The notes: a model not told the origin generated them from the sequence alone. A stretch of DNA of 64,000 bases from Antilocapra americana (GCA_007570785.1 ML664152.1:7663308-7727307), one strand, 5' to 3'; shown: positions 1 through 12,416, counted from the first letter of the stretch. Program-made: numbers and translations.

Positions 1-333
1 GTTGAGCTTTAAGCCAATTTTTTCACTCTCCTCTTTCACTTTCATCCAGAGGCTCTTTAGTTGTTCTTCTCTTTCAGCCATAAAAGTGGTGTCATATGCA
101 TATCTGAAGTTATTGGTATTTCTCCCGGCAGTCTTGATTTCAGTTTGTGCTTTTTCCAGCCTAGCATTTCTCATGATGTACTCTGCATGTAAGTTAAATA
201 AGCAGGGTGACAATATACAGCCTTGACAAATTCCTTTTCCTATTTGGAACCAGTCTGTTGTTCCATGTCCAGTTCTAACTGTTGCTTTCTGACCTGCATA
301 CAGATTTCTCAAGAGACAGGTCAAGTGGTCTGG
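1..333 (-). mobile_element. BovB (RTE) LINE fragment, antisense, cut by the window edge
   Basis: The minus strand encodes part of the BovB reverse transcriptase, including the stretch around its YADD catalytic box and the conserved segment just before it. The plus strand closely matches the antisense of the BovB at 5.8-6.2 kb. Homology stops near position 333. The left end lies outside the window. Open frames are short and broken, so this is a dead fragment. Confidence 0.85.
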
Positions 334-464
334 TATGGGATAGATTATATGAAAGTAAGATTTTTGTGCACACCAAAGTCTCAGTAACAGCCTTGCTTCC
401 GTATAACTTGATTGGGACTTGAATGAGAAAATAAAAATTGTTTATAAAGACTACATTTTTAGAA

Positions 465-578
465 GACTGAGAAGGCTGAGCACTGAAGAATTGATGCTTT
501 CCAACTATGATGCTGGAGAAGACTCTTGAGAATCCCTTGGACAGCAAGGAGATCAAACCAGTTAATCCTGAAGAAAAT
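465..578 (+). mobile_element. Short BovB LINE fragment, sense
   Basis: About 110 bp match the BovB 3' coding region that follows the reverse transcriptase, the segment seen again at 6440-6545. A small internal insertion is visible. It lies 130 bp from the antisense piece at 1-333 in opposite orientation, so the two could be parts of one rearranged copy. That link is inference. Confidence 0.6.
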
Positions 579-639
579 GTAGAAATGTTATGAAATACAA
601 ATGGATGGTAATTCACATTTGAGGTAAATAGAGTGTACT

Positions 640-832
640 GAAAGTGAGTGAAAGTCACTCAGTCATGTCCAACTCTTTGTGACCCCATGGACTAGTCCAT
701 GGAATTCTCCAGGCCAGAATACTGGAGTGGGTAGCCTTTCTCTTCTCCAGGGCATCTTCCCAACCCAGGGATAGAACCCAGGTCTCCCACATTGCAGGTG
801 GATTCTTTACCAGCTGAACCACAAGTGAAGGA
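640..832 (-). mobile_element. Bov-tA SINE, antisense
   Basis: The region carries the antisense Bov-A block (TCATGTCCAACTCTTTGTGA and what follows) and ends with the antisense tRNA-Glu-like head, including the A/B-box-like part near 780-830. Length and order fit a Bov-tA element, a SINE mobilised by BovB. Confidence 0.85.
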
Positions 833-2607
833 AATATGGTATTGACTTTTTTTTTGGCTTTTTTCCATGGAGGAGTTGTTCAAAGTCTGTAGTCACACAG
901 CCCTCAAAGTAGACATTTAAACCAAACAGAGGTTCCCCTCTCAAGTAATCTTGTATTTATGATACACATGTTACTTTTTTCCTTTTGATTTAATTGAATC
1001 CTATAAACTTTCATGGTAGAGAAAACCTCTTAATGCTATTGGACAGTACATCTCTTACAAACAAGGATGAATCTTCATTTTTAGCTTAAAGTTGTTTGAA
1101 TTTGCTACAGTGAAAACTTAGTTGGAACTGAAAATAAGCAACGTGTGCATCAGAAATACAGGAGGAGAAGAAAGGAGAAGGAAGAGTGATCCGAGAAACT
1201 AGCCCTTAACTTGAGAAGAACAAGTTTTCATCCTGTAATCTACTCTATATTAGAGACTTTGATGCTACTCTGAATTCTTCCAGTTTTTGCCTAATGGTTT
1301 AAAATCAGTGTGATAAACCTCTTTCTACTTCTTAATATGCCATAAAAGCTATAAGAGTTGTTGTTACACTGATACTACTATTTATTTTTTTTTAAATCAA
1401 CCTTTTAAATGGTCTCTATGTCCAGAATTTTTAATAGTAAGTATCTAGACATAATTTTTGATGAAATCCTATGTAAAGAATGGGAACAATGCTGACACTT
1501 TTCTGGTGTCCTTAGAACATGCTTTATGACTCCAAAAAATAATTTTTTACCTTAAATACTAGAAATACCCCAGACATTTAGAACAGCATGATAAATTTAT
1601 GAAAATTATTAGGGACTCTTTATGGAGACATTAAGAGTAGACCTAAATCTGACCCAAGAGTTATAAAAATCACAGTGAAAAGAATGTATACAATTTTGCT
1701 TTCTTCAACTAATGAGAAATGTGAAGAATTTTAGAATTAACAGGAGGTCTAAAATGTTGTATGAAGACTAAACTTGAAAATTTCAGACTTGAGATAATGG
1801 GTGATAATGGGTCTGTGTATGTGTGTGAGTGTGTAGGGAGGCGGGGAGGAGATTGGGAGAGAGGAGGGAGCTGGGGATGATTGGGTGGGAAGTGACCTTT
1901 GCAGTACCTGAACTTAAGAATTATACTTGAGCTGAAGAAAGCCTGGATGTGTAGAATGAATTCAACAGTGAGGATAATTGACAAATCAATAGGAAAGGTC
2001 TAGTCTAGAATCTCTTAGACAGGAATCATTCACCATCAGAATCTCTACAACATATTATATACTGGTCATAATCACTTCAGATACATTTGGTTCGGCCTGC
2101 AGAGTTGTTTCTTTTGAAATCTAAATTAGCTGCCAGTATTTAAAAATGGGCAGCTCTCCTAACAACTCTCCTAAAGTTTAGCTTTTCATCTTATCTTGAA
2201 AAAAAATTAGAAGATTTGATCGTATTTGCTAATGCTGCTGGCTCTGTAGCCAATGCAGACTGAAGCTGCAGGCAGTGGCCTTCTTTAGGCAGATCCTAGA
2301 GTCCTCTCAAATTGACTACAGTCTTGCCCCTTCTTAACTGTCTCTTACATTTTCTACTACTTGCCTGCTTTTGTAGACATTTGACTTTAGAGGGGCTGAA
2401 GTCACGAAGGATTGTGAGTATGGCTGCTCATGGAGTCTTAGAATGCTCAAAGAAAGGCAGTGCAGTGTCACGGTTGAGACAACAGGCCTTGAAGGTGAAC
2501 AGATCAGTAAGTAAATCCAGTCTTGTTCTTAACTGAGATTAAGATTATACAGGTTCCTAATCTGAGCTTCAGTTTTCTTAAACACCACCTGGTAACTGCA
2601 GCTGGAA
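833..2607. other. No gene seen; single-copy-looking AT-rich DNA
   Basis: No convincing coding region, RNA gene or recent repeat is visible. There is a purine/TG-rich patch near 1800-1880 (simple-sequence-like). A few open frames of 60-90 codons occur on both strands without codon bias, domain motifs or splice context. Confidence 0.5.
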
Positions 2608-2822
2608 GTGAAAAAAAAGTGTTAGTCGCTTAGTCGTATCTACCTCTTTGTGATCCCATAGACTGTAGCCACCAGGCTCCTCTGTCCTGGGATTTCCCAG
2701 GCAAGAATACTGGAGTGGGTTGCCATTTCCTTCTCCAGGAATCTTCCTTACCCGGGGATCAAACCCAGTCTCCTGCATTTCAGGCAGATTCTTTACCATC
2801 TGAGCCACCAGGGAAGCTCAAC
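2608..2822 (-). mobile_element. Bov-tA SINE, antisense
   Basis: An antisense Bov-A body is followed by an antisense tRNA-Glu-like head ending in the typical CCACCAGGGAAGC near 2806-2818. It abuts the CHR-type SINE that follows. Confidence 0.85.
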
Positions 2823-2849
2823 TGCAACTGGAACTCTCTAAGTGGAAGC

Positions 2850-3196
2850 TTTTCTTTTGCATTCCTCTTTCTTTCTCTCTTTCTCTTTGGCCGTGTCTTT
2901 GTTGCTGGGCTTTGGTCTTCATTGCTACATGCAGGCTCTTTCTAGTTACGGTGAACAGAAGCTATTCTTTGTTGCAGTGCATTGTGGTGGCTTCTCTTGT
3001 TGTGGAGCACAGGCTCTAGCCATGCAGGCCTCAGTAGTTGCGGCTTGCAGGCTCTAGAGTGTGGGCTCACTAGTTGTGGCACACGGGCTTTTGTTGCTCC
3101 TCAGCATGTGGCATCTTTCTTGACTAGGATCAAACCCATGTCCCCTGCATTGGCAGGTGGATTCTTAACCACTGGACCATCAGGGAAGCCCCTGCA
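2850..3196 (-). mobile_element. CHR-type (tRNA-Glu) cetartiodactyl SINE, antisense
   Basis: A T-rich tail near 2855-2885 is followed by the antisense body (repeated GTTGC..GGCTT units) and ends with the antisense head, whose last recognisable bases (ATCAGGGAAGCCC) lie near 3179-3191. A sense copy of the same family lies at 26367-26656. Confidence 0.75.
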
Positions 3197-3247
3197 TTCC
3201 ACTTTTAAGAGAGAAAAGTCTCCAAGCAAAGCTATTTGATGTTAGGT

Positions 3248-3259
3248 ATGTGATCTTAG
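3248..3259. repeat. Left target-site duplication of the BovB
   Basis: ATGTGATCTTAG is repeated exactly at 6842-6853. The two copies bracket the BovB, showing that the inverted 5' part and the sense part arose from one insertion. Confidence 0.85.
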
Positions 3260-3718
3260 TTCTAAAATCTCTTGTAGGTCTTCATAGAACCGTTCAACTT
3301 CAGCTTCTTCAGAGTTACTGGTTGGGGTATAGGCTTGGATTACTGTGATATTAAATGATTTGCCTTGGAAATGAACAGAGATCATTCTGTGATTTTTGAG
3401 ACTGCATGCAAGTACTGCATTTTGGACTCTTTTGTTGACTATGATGTCTACTCCATTTCTTCTAAGGGATTCCTACCCACAGTAGTAGATATAATGGTCA
3501 TCTGAATTAAATCCACCCATTCCAGTCCATCTCAGTTCACTGATTCCTAGAGTGTCGATGTTCACTCTTGCCATCTCCTGTTTGACCACTTCCAATTTGC
3601 CTTGATTCATGGACCTAACATTCCAGGTTCCTATGCAATATTGCTCTTTACAGCATTGGACCTTGCTTCTATCACCAGTCACATCCACAACTGAAAGTTG
3701 TTTTTGCTTTGGCTCCAT
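3260..3718 (-). pseudogene. BovB endonuclease, N-terminal part (inverted segment)
   Basis: The minus-strand frame from 3718 encodes the start of the BovB endonuclease: the GTWNVRSMNQGKLEVVKQEM block with its catalytic-loop Asn, then the segment ending in YIYYCG before a stop at 3473-3475. Homology to the next BovB segment (sense copy at 27120-27250) continues beyond the stop to about 3260. The frame is cut off from the rest of the protein by the inversion and cannot give a working enzyme. Confidence 0.8.
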
Positions 3719-4379
3719 CCCTTCATTCTTTCTGGAGTTATTTCTCCACTGATCTCCAGTAGCATATTGGGCACCTACTGACTTGGGGAGTTTATCTTTC
3801 AGTGTCCTATCTTTTTACCTTTTCATACTATTCATGGGGTTCTCAAGGCAAGAACACTGAAGCGGTTTGCCATTCCCTTCTCCAGTGGACCACATTCTGT
3901 CAGACCTCTCCACCATGACCCAACCGTCTTGAGTGGCCCCACGTGGCATGGCTTAGTTTCATGAGTTAGACAAGGCTGTGGTCCGTGTGATCAGATTGGC
4001 TAGGTTTCTGTGATTATGGTCTCAGTGTTTCTACCCTCTGATGCCCTCTTGCAACACCCATTGTCCTACTTGGGTTTCTCTTACCTTGGACATGGGGTAT
4101 CTCTTCACAGCTGCTCCAGCAAAGCACAGCCGCTGCTCCTTACCTTGGAGGAGGGGTATCTCCTCATGGCCACCCCTCCTGACTTGAACAAGGAGTAGCT
4201 CCTCCTGGCTCTCCTGTGCCTGCACAGCTGCTGCTCCTCGGCCGTGGGGTACCTCCTCTCAGCTGCCGCCCCTGACCTCAGCCGTGGGGTACCTCCTCTC
4301 AGCCGCCACCCCCGGACCTTGGCCGTGGGGTAGCTCCTCCCGGCCATGCTCCTGCACGGTCTGTTGCAGCCAAAGTTGA

Positions 4380-6815
4380 ATGATTCCAGGAAGACCTACA
4401 AGACCGTTTAGAGCTAACACCCCAAAAAGATGTCCTTCTCATTATAGGGGACTGGAATGTGAAGGTAGGAAGTCAGGTAACACCTGGAGTAACAGGCAAA
4501 TTTGGCCTTGGAGTACAGAATGAAGCGGGGCAAAGGCTAACAGAGTTTTGCCAAGAGAACACACTGGTCATAGCAAACACCCTCTTCCAACAACAGGAGA
4601 GAAGATTCTACACATGGACATCACCAGATGGTCAACACCGAAATCAAATTGATTATATGCTTTGCAGCCAAAGATGGAGAAGCTGTATATAGTCAGCAAA
4701 AACAAGACTGGGGGCTGACTGTGGCTCAGATCATGAACTCCTTATTGCCAAATTCAGGCTGAAATCGAAGAAAACCACTAGACCATTCAAGTATGACCTA
4801 GATCAAATCCCTTCTGATTATACAGTGGAAGTGAGAAGTAGATTTAAGAGACTAGATCTGATAGACAGAGTTTCTGATGAACCATGGATGGAGGTTTGTG
4901 TCATTGCACAGGAGACGGATTAAGACCATCGTCATGGAAAAGAAATGCAAAAAAGCAAAATGGCTGTCTGAGGAGGCCTTACAAATAGCTGGGAAAAGAA
5001 GAGAAGTGAAAAGCAAAGGAGAAAAGGAAAGATATTCCCATCTAAATGCAGAGTTCCAAAGAGTAGCAAGGAGAGATAAGAAAGCCTTCCTCAGTGATCA
5101 GTGCAAAGAAATAGAGGAAAACAACAGAATGGGAAAGACTAGAGATCTCTTCAAGAAAATTAGAGATACCAAGGGAACATTTCATGCAAAGATGGGCTCG
5201 ATAAAGGACAGGAATGATATGGACCTAACAGAAGCAGAAGATATTAAGAAGAGGTGGCAAGAATACACAGAAGAACTATACAAAAAAGATCTTCACAACC
5301 CAGATAATCATGGTGGTGTGATCACTCACCTAGAGCCACACAGCCTGGAATGTGAAGTCAAGTGGGATTTAGAAAGCATCACTACAAACAAAGCTAGTGG
5401 AGGTGATGGAATTCCAGTTGAGCTATTTCAAATCCTGAAAGATGATGCTGTGAATGTGCTGCACTCAATATGCCAGCAAATTTGGAAAACTCAGCAATGG
5501 CCACAGGACTGGAAAAGGTCACTTTTCATTCCAAAGAAAGGCAATGCCAAAACATACCCAAACTACCACACAATGGCACTCATCTCACACACTAGTAAAG
5601 TAATGCTCAAAATTCTCCAAGCCAGGCTTCAGCAATACATGAACTGTGAACTTCCAGATGTTCAAGCTGGTTTTAGAAAAGGCGGAGGAACCAGAGATCA
5701 AATTGCCAACATCTGCTAGATTATTGAAAAAGCAAGAGGGTTCCAGAAAAACATCTACTTCTGCTTTATTGACTAGGCCAAAGCCTTTGACTGTGTGGAG
5801 CACTATAAACTGTGGAAAATTCTGAAAGAGATGGGAATACCAGACCACCCGATCTGTCTCTTGAGAAACCTGTGTTCAGGTCAGGAAGCAACAGTTAGAA
5901 CTGGAAATGAAACAACAGACTGGTTCCAAATAGGAAAAGGAGTAGGTCAAGACTGTATATTGTCACTCTGCTTATTTAACTTATATGCAGAGTATATCAT
6001 GAGAAACACTGGGCTGGAAGAAGCACAAACTGGAATCAAGATTGCCAGGAGAAATATCAGTAACCTCAGATATGCAGATGACACCACCCTTATGGCCGAA
6101 AGTGAAGAGGAACGGAAAAGCTTCTTGATGAAAGTGAAAAAGGAGAGTGAAAAAGTTGGCGTAAAGCTCAACATTCAGAAAACTAAGATCATGGCATGTG
6201 GTCCCATCACTTCATGGCAAATAGATGGGGAGACAGTGGAAACAGTGTCAGACTTTATTTTTTTGGTCTCCAAAATCACTGCAGATGGTGACGGCAGCCA
6301 TAAAATTAAAAGACGCTTACTCCTTGGAGAGTTATGACCAACCTATTGAAAATAGAGAAATTACTTTGCCAAGAAAAGTCCGTCTAATCAAGGCTATGGT
6401 TTTTCCAGTGGTCATGTATGGATGTGAGAGTTGGACGGTGAAGAAAGCTGAGCGCCGAAGAATTGATACTTTTGAGCTGTGGTGTTGGAGAAGACTCTTG
6501 AGAGTCCCTTGGAATGCAAGAAGATCCAACCATTCATTCCTAAAGGAGATCAGTCTTGGGTGTTCATTGGAAGGACTGATGTTGAATCTGAAACTCCAAT
6601 ATTTTGGCCACTTCATACGAAGAGTAGACTCATTGGAAAAGACCCTAATGCTGGGAAGGATTGAGGCCAGGAGGAGAAAGGGAAGTCAGGGGATGGGATT
6701 GCTGGATGGCATCACTGACTCGAAAGACATGGGTTTGGGTGGAGTCCAGGTGTTGGTGATGGACAGGGAGGCCTGGCGTGCTGCGATTTATAGCATGGCA
6801 AAGAGTTGGACATGA
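4380..6815 (+). pseudogene. BovB endonuclease C-part and reverse transcriptase, degenerate
   Basis: Sense-strand coding continues the BovB ORF. The end of the endonuclease (DGQHRNQIDYMLCSQRWRS) lies at 4459-4692, the linker and N-terminal reverse transcriptase at 4877-5719, and the palm with YADD at 6071-6082. The C-terminal segment (GCESWTVKKAERRRIDTFEL) is in a frame open at 6225-6815. Breaks are the stops at 5717-5719 and 5774-5776, a frame change near 6315 and others before 4877. Residue order and domain content are otherwise those of an RTE LINE. Confidence 0.88.
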
Positions 6816-6841
6816 CTTAGTGACTGAACTGAACTGAACTG

Positions 6842-6853
6842 ATGTGATCTTAG
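6842..6853. repeat. Right target-site duplication of the BovB
   Basis: An exact copy of the 12 bp at 3248-3259, directly after the BovB 3' tail. Confidence 0.85.
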
Positions 6854-7339
6854 AAGATTCTAGAATCTTTCTTGAGATCATAATGCTTCAGTTGTCATCT
6901 ATTCTTTCCTATATCTAATGGCTGTCTGAAGGAAACTGGTCCTCAGAATATTGACCTTTTAGCTGTGTCGGGTAGCAGCTCACCATTGATTGTTGTTTTT
7001 AATGCACACATAGAGGCAGGAAACTAAACTCATATTATTAGTATCCTTTCCCAGGAGTGTTGACAGTTGTATCTTTGGTTTGTGATCAAACCACATTAGC
7101 AAGCACCGCCCATTCTCCAAGCCATTTTTTTAGATTATGTTTTTTATTCTGCTTTACATACTAGATCATAAACATGGGAAATTGGTTTAGAGATGGGTAG
7201 AAAATACCTCCTAAAAAGGTTTCCGTAACGTTATGAATGCTGTTCCCTTAACAGATCAGAGTAGATCTGACTTTCTTCATGTTTTGTAGATACACTCCTG
7301 ACTTTTTGAGATGATAAGGAGAGGATGTGGTATCTTTGG
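6854..7339. other. No gene seen
   Basis: AT-rich DNA without a recognisable repeat, RNA gene or coding region. Confidence 0.5.
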
Positions 7340-7537
7340 GTTCACAGGTGTCTCAGTAAAGAATCCGCCTCCAAAGCAAGAGATATAGGTTTGATTCCTG
7401 GGTCGGGAAGATCCCCTGGAGGAAAAAATGGCAACACCTCCAGTATTCTTGCCTGGAAAATCCCATGGACAGTGGAGCCTGATGCACTGCAGTCCATAGG
7501 GTCACAGAGTCAGACACGACTTAGCGTCGGCGTGCAA
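7340..7537 (+). mobile_element. Bov-tA SINE, sense
   Basis: A diverged tRNA-Glu-like head (AGTAAAGAATCCGCC.., GGTTTGATTCCTGGGTCGGG) is followed by a Bov-A body ending with GACACGACTTAGCG near 7513-7526. Confidence 0.85.
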
Positions 7538-9521
7538 GCACACATGCACGCATGGTACTTTCATGTGCCAGGCCACTGCCTTGGTACCCATGTTGAAGGG
7601 GTTACTTGGCAGTCCGTGAGACTCAGCTGGTCTGTAGGTCACTGTTAGCAGTTCCTGTGAACGCTAGGTCCAGGAAATGTGCACTTTAGATTTAATTAAA
7701 GAACTTTCTTAGACCGTTGCAATTTATTGCTGTGCCTCTTGAGGGCATCACTCTACCATGTACATTATTCATATACTGTGAATTTGTGAATTGGAATTAC
7801 AATGTAAATATCACATTCCTTTACATTTTTATTGACTGCATTTACTATGAAATTTTTGAAAAGACTATGGGCATTGTACTTGATTAATAAATGTTTGGAC
7901 AGAGGGGGTTTTTTTGGCTATAGAAATATCTGGTGTTCTTTTTTAGTTATCACAGTAGAATAAAATTAAGTTTAAAATGATTAGTGAATGAGATAGGGGA
8001 TTTTATTTTATTATATCTGTGTCATGAAATTCATAAAACAATACTTGGGAATATTTTCTTTCAGAGTAAATTATAGAAACTCTGGTCTAATGATAATGTG
8101 AAGGTGTGATAAAGTTAATACATATTCCTAAAGTTTATCCTAATTATGGCTTATAATTTTATATTTTTTGTTAAGCTGTCAATTTTTTATTATGCAAACC
8201 AAAGGTCTTGATAGCTAGGAAGTTACTTTGATACTTACATACTTATTAAATACTTGTGTAATTTAATAGGAATCATGGACCACAGTTGGTGAATTTCAGC
8301 ATTAATCTTATCAGCATAGAATGCTAGTTTTTAAAAAACTTTTATCACATTTAAGATTCAGTGACATTATTATGTGGAGTTGATTTTCTGCTCTAGTCTT
8401 TTAGTTTGTCAGCTCAGGCATGTAATACAATTTTTGTAATAAACCTTTGGTTTGGACCAAGAACCAGGAAGGAAACTGAAGGAATAGGGCACAAGGTTTT
8501 GGCCCTTAAGAGTTTCCTTTCTAGAAGAGACATACAACAACCAGCAGCCGTTGCAATGCTTCAGCCTTTGCATGGCAGGTGGCTTTCAGAGATGTGGGAA
8601 TGGCCACTGCCCAGCTTCCTCTTAGCTATATTAGGTCATTATTTTACTAGTTTCTGTGCTTTATCTCAGAGCTTTCATTTTCTCCCCCTTTGGTTCTATC
8701 CATGAAAATATCTAAATATTTCCCTCCTTAATTGTGCACCTACCCTTTGGTCTTTGCCTGAATATGTTCAACATGGTTGACATGGAAATGCCTCTTCTCT
8801 CCACAGGACCTTTTTTCCCAATATCAAGTCTGTTTAGCATGAGATGAGGATCCTAAATAGGAAAGGCCACCAAATCCTTAGAGAAGTTTCCCCAAGCCCA
8901 CACAGTGAGGCCCAGGACCTTGCCTCCCAGGAAAGCTCTGGGGCTTGTATTAGAGTGGATTTTTAAAAGTCTTAACAAGCAGATTTCCCTCCCAGCCATG
9001 GAAACGATATGGGAAAGATGGAGGCTGGGGGCTGCTTATAGAATCAGTCATATTGACAGCAAGAGCCAGTATGGTCTTAAACCTTGAGAATAAAGGAGGT
9101 GAAAAGTTATAAAGAGGCAATAAAAAGAAACCCAGAACAGTCTGGGTCCTTTATTGTAAAGCTAAAAAAATGACTGTCCTTAGCCCAGTCCCTCCTGAGA
9201 ATATCTCAGGTCTATAGCCCAGTTCATAAGTGTTGTGTTGAGTTGTAACCACCAACAGGGGTAGGGTCAAGGGGGTCAGGGCTTTTGAAGGACAGAACCA
9301 TGCTAAAGCTATCACATTAAGATCCATTCCTCAGCTTTTCATCTTAATACACCTATTAAGGTGGGACAAATTCAGATAAGACAACACTGTAAATCATGAT
9401 GTCAATTCTTAATTCTAGGCTTAGAATGAATAAGCATCTCCTTTCATGTACCTCCCCACTGTTTTCTGGGGTGAGTCTGGAGAAGCTGAATGTCTAATCA
9501 GAAGTGAAAGTATAACTAAAA
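7538..9521. other. No gene seen; single-copy-looking DNA
   Basis: This region is AT-rich to about 8400, then more balanced. No domain, splice-flanked open frame or RNA gene was found. Open frames at 8406-8705 and 8905-9087 are short, show no motif and are probably chance. Old, diverged repeats cannot be excluded. Confidence 0.45.
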
Positions 9522-9642
9522 TGATTGGGAGGGAGGTGGGAGGGGGGTTCTGGAAGGGGAACACATGTATACCCGTGGTGGATTCATGCCAGTGTATGGC
9601 AAAACCAACATAACAATGTAAAGAAAGAAAAAAAAATAAACA
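9522..9642 (+). mobile_element. L1 3'-UTR end, severely 5'-truncated
   Basis: The G-rich run of ruminant L1 3' UTRs (GGGAGGGAGGTGGGAGGGGGG) is followed by the conserved end (GATTCATGCCAGTGTATGGC) and an A-rich tail near 9620-9643. The same 3' end occurs at 15115-15283. Confidence 0.75.
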
Positions 9643-10039
9643 GGTGGAAGAATTAGACAGTTATTTGATTAAGTCAGATGAAAGGTCCCTTCTTTATAAT
9701 AGAGAACACTGTTCCCAGTGACTGTTTTCCTGGGAACCACAGAGCCAGTGTATGTCTCCTGAACACTCCAGAGGCACGTACTTACAGTTAACCCTTGACT
9801 ACCTCCTTTTCCAGTATTGAAGGTAACATGCATACATTTTACAAAAATGCATGTGTACATAAAGCAGGAAAATGATCTGTAATTCTACCATCCAACTTCT
9901 GATGTTTATTGTATACACTGACAGGCATTTATTCAGTCTTCAAGGAAACATGCCATTGGTCATCATAGTTGCCTCAGAGATTGAGGACAAGGAGTGAAGG
10001 AGACTTACTTTCCACTGAGCCATTTTTGTACATTTGAAA
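9643..10039. other. No gene seen
   Basis: Single-copy-looking DNA between the L1 tail and a Bov-A fragment. An antisense 63-codon frame at 9669-9860 has no recognisable content. Confidence 0.45.
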
Positions 10040-10150
10040 TTTTGTACCCACTCCAGTGTTCTTGCTAGGGACGGGGGAGCCTGGTGGGCTGCCGTCTATG
10101 GGGTTGCACAGAGTTGGACATGACTGAAGCGACTTAGCAGCAGCAGCAAC
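10040..10150 (+). mobile_element. Bov-A SINE monomer, sense
   Basis: A Bov-A body (CCACTCCAGTGTTCTTGC to GACATGACTGAAGCGACTTA) ends in an AGC-repeat tail near 10134-10148. No tRNA-like head is present, so this is a Bov-A rather than a Bov-tA copy. Confidence 0.8.
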
Positions 10151-10389
10151 CATGTACAAGCTTGAAAAAAATCCTAATAAATAAAAGAAACTCAATACTC
10201 AACAAATCTGGTGACCAGATTCTGGTACTCTCTTTGAAGTGGAAGTGAAAACCTGTTGTGCCTTTTTGTATGCTCAGAGGTGTTATATAATGACTATCTC
10301 AGTGTATCCTTTCTGTCAGTGGTAGAAGTCTGGAACACTAGTGAATAACCAAGCTTCAGTCACTGAGAAGTGCTGGGCTTTCTGTGCCT

Positions 10390-10602
10390 CAGTTGAAGAA
10401 TATTTGAGCCAGTTCAGTTAGTAAAAATCCACCTGCAATGCAGGAGACCCCGGTTCGATTCCTGGGTTGGGAAGATCCGCTGGAGAAGGGATAGGCTACC
10501 CACTCCAGTATTCTGGCCTGGAGAATTGCATGGATTATATAGTCCATGGGGTCGCAAAGAATCGGACACGACAGAGTGATGTTCACTTTCACTTTCAATG
10601 GA
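10390..10602 (+). mobile_element. Bov-tA SINE, sense
   Basis: A tRNA-Glu-like head (AAATCCACCTGCAATGCAGG, GGTTCGATTCCTGGG) is followed by a Bov-A body ending in GACACGACAGAGTG and a CTTTCACTTTCA-type tail. The B-box-like GGTTCGATTCC is well preserved. Confidence 0.88.
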
Positions 10603-12287
10603 TTATAGCCACTTTTGCTGAGATGCTGAGTTTCATTAGAAAAAAAAAGACTTCATCCATTTTCAAGTTTGTTTCCAATACACTGAGACATGGAGAAATC
10701 AGTTTGCTTATTACAACGAATGAACTAAAAAGCCTCCCTTTATGTGTATATGTTTTCACTCTTTATGGAAAAGGACATTATCTCCTCTTAGAGAATTAAT
10801 AAATTTATTTTAGTAGCCTGCCAGTGTCAAAAATTATTAAAAATAAGTAGTAGTTCTTTATCAGAATGTATAGATTTTATAATATTTGAGACAGCTTTCA
10901 GTGACTCAGAATGACAGCAATTTCTGCTATTTAATAGCAGATAGCCTTCAGCAAAGCTACTGTTTATGTATTGTATCTACCAGCACCTATTTATGGATTT
11001 TCTGTCTGATTTACTTAATTATTTGAACATGTCTTTTCTTTCAGTTTTGAGTCATTCTAAATGAAACATCAGTAGATTTAATGAGTCTCGCTTTGAGCCT
11101 GTTCTCTGTACTCTTATTAAAGCTAATATTTCTATATTATGGCCAGGAGTTCTCCCCAGCAGGTATCTGTGATGATGGAATTGGGTTGTTGAGTGAGCTG
11201 AGTGAATTTAATAGGATTCAATGGTTTATGCAGTGGAGAGTTACAAAAGCAATTTGGAGGAAACTAATGATTTCTTTCCATTTTACCCTGCCAGAAAATA
11301 TAGTTTTCTTCTATTTTGTTTTTTATTGTAGTGATCAGCTCTTTTCCCCTTAAAATCCTCAGTCTTTTAATAGAGATTATAATATGAGTGCATCTTAAAA
11401 TCTCTTTTAAAGTAGTTCATGTTCTGGAACATACTGTGTGTAGGCTCCTCCTAGGTAAATCTGGACAGGGTAAGTTTGAACTTAGACTTCACTTTGAGCT
11501 TTGGAACTTCTTGGTCTGCAGTAATTCAGGTCCTCTGAGATTTTGGCCATCTTACAGCATTAGGGTTTGGGAGCTAGGAGGGAAAAGGGAGAAGAGAAGG
11601 TGGGTGCATACTGGTTTACCCCAATTGTGATGAAGTTGACATTCTGGGGTAAGTGATTCACATCTTCCTGAGGCTGCATGTATTAGGAAAGAAGCCATGA
11701 GCTTTTTATCTCAGATGTAATACTTAGAAATGAGGGATGACTAATAAATACAATACCTTAGGACGAGTAGGGTTCAAGGAAACCCTCCACTTGAGGATCC
11801 AAACAAACCTACCTTGGAGACTGAACCACCAAGAAGCATTCAGAAGGAAGACAACAACACACAAAAAGCCTTTTTTAAAATGCTTTTTTTCTTACATTAC
11901 TATTGTTTGAAAGAAGCCAAATGTGATTTACTTAAAATATGTTGACAGGAGAAGAGTATAGATAAATTACTTTAGTATATTTGTTACATTTTCAGACTGA
12001 CTATTTAAATTCTTTCCTTAGACCACTCTGTTGTTCCAGTGTATTGCTTTGGTGGATTTTTGAATAGAGAAGCTAATGGTTTTGCTAATAGGAAATATTC
12101 TTCATAAATGTATGAGATGGGGGTAGGGATATCTAAGCTATTTTAGTAAATAATATTTTTAAATGTTTTTGGATATGCCTGTCCCTTTATGTTGTCATTG
12201 TTGACTACTTCAACTTTTAAAAACACAAATTTGTGTAAGCCTATTATTTTAAATGTAATTTTTGCCTAATTTATTCAATAAATTGGG
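10603..12287. other. No gene seen; AT-rich single-copy-looking DNA
   Basis: No recognisable repeat or coding region. Open frames at 11081-11353 and 11388-11630 lack motifs and codon bias. Confidence 0.45.
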
Positions 12288-12416
12288 GATGGAAATGGCA
12301 ATCCACTCCAGTATTCTTGCCTGGAGAATTCCTTGGACAGAGGAGCCTGGTGGGCCACATTCCATAGGGTCGTAAAGAGTTGGGTACAACTGAAGCAACT
12401 TAGCACTTAGCGTTCA
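12288..12416 (+). mobile_element. Bov-A SINE monomer, sense
   Basis: A Bov-A body runs from GGAAATGGCAATCCACTCCA to the ACTGAAGCAACTTAGCA end. The head is missing. Confidence 0.8.

Larger units (their letters stand above)
3260..6841. mobile_element. Near full-length BovB LINE with an inverted 5' segment
   Basis: BovB is an RTE-clade LINE encoding an apurinic-type endonuclease and a reverse transcriptase. Here the 5' end, including the GC-rich 5' UTR repeats at 4190-4350 and the first part of the endonuclease, lies on the minus strand (about 4365 down to 3260). The rest runs on the plus strand from about 4366 to the ACTGAACTGAACTG tail at 6841. The segment around GAAGACCTACAAGA occurs on both sides of the inversion (near 3278 and 4390), so about 50 bp are duplicated at the join. 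Exact 12-bp TSDs flank the unit. This is the expected product of twin priming during target-primed reverse transcription. The element is dead. Confidence 0.88.

Noticed and set aside
2312..2536. A 74-codon frame as a small gene
   Set aside because: No recognised motif, no promoter or splice context, and a length compatible with chance.
10390..10470. tRNA-like sequence with a B-box (GGTTCGATTCC) as a tRNA gene
   Set aside because: It is the tRNA-Glu-derived head of a Bov-tA SINE and continues directly into the Bov-A body, with no cloverleaf 3' half.
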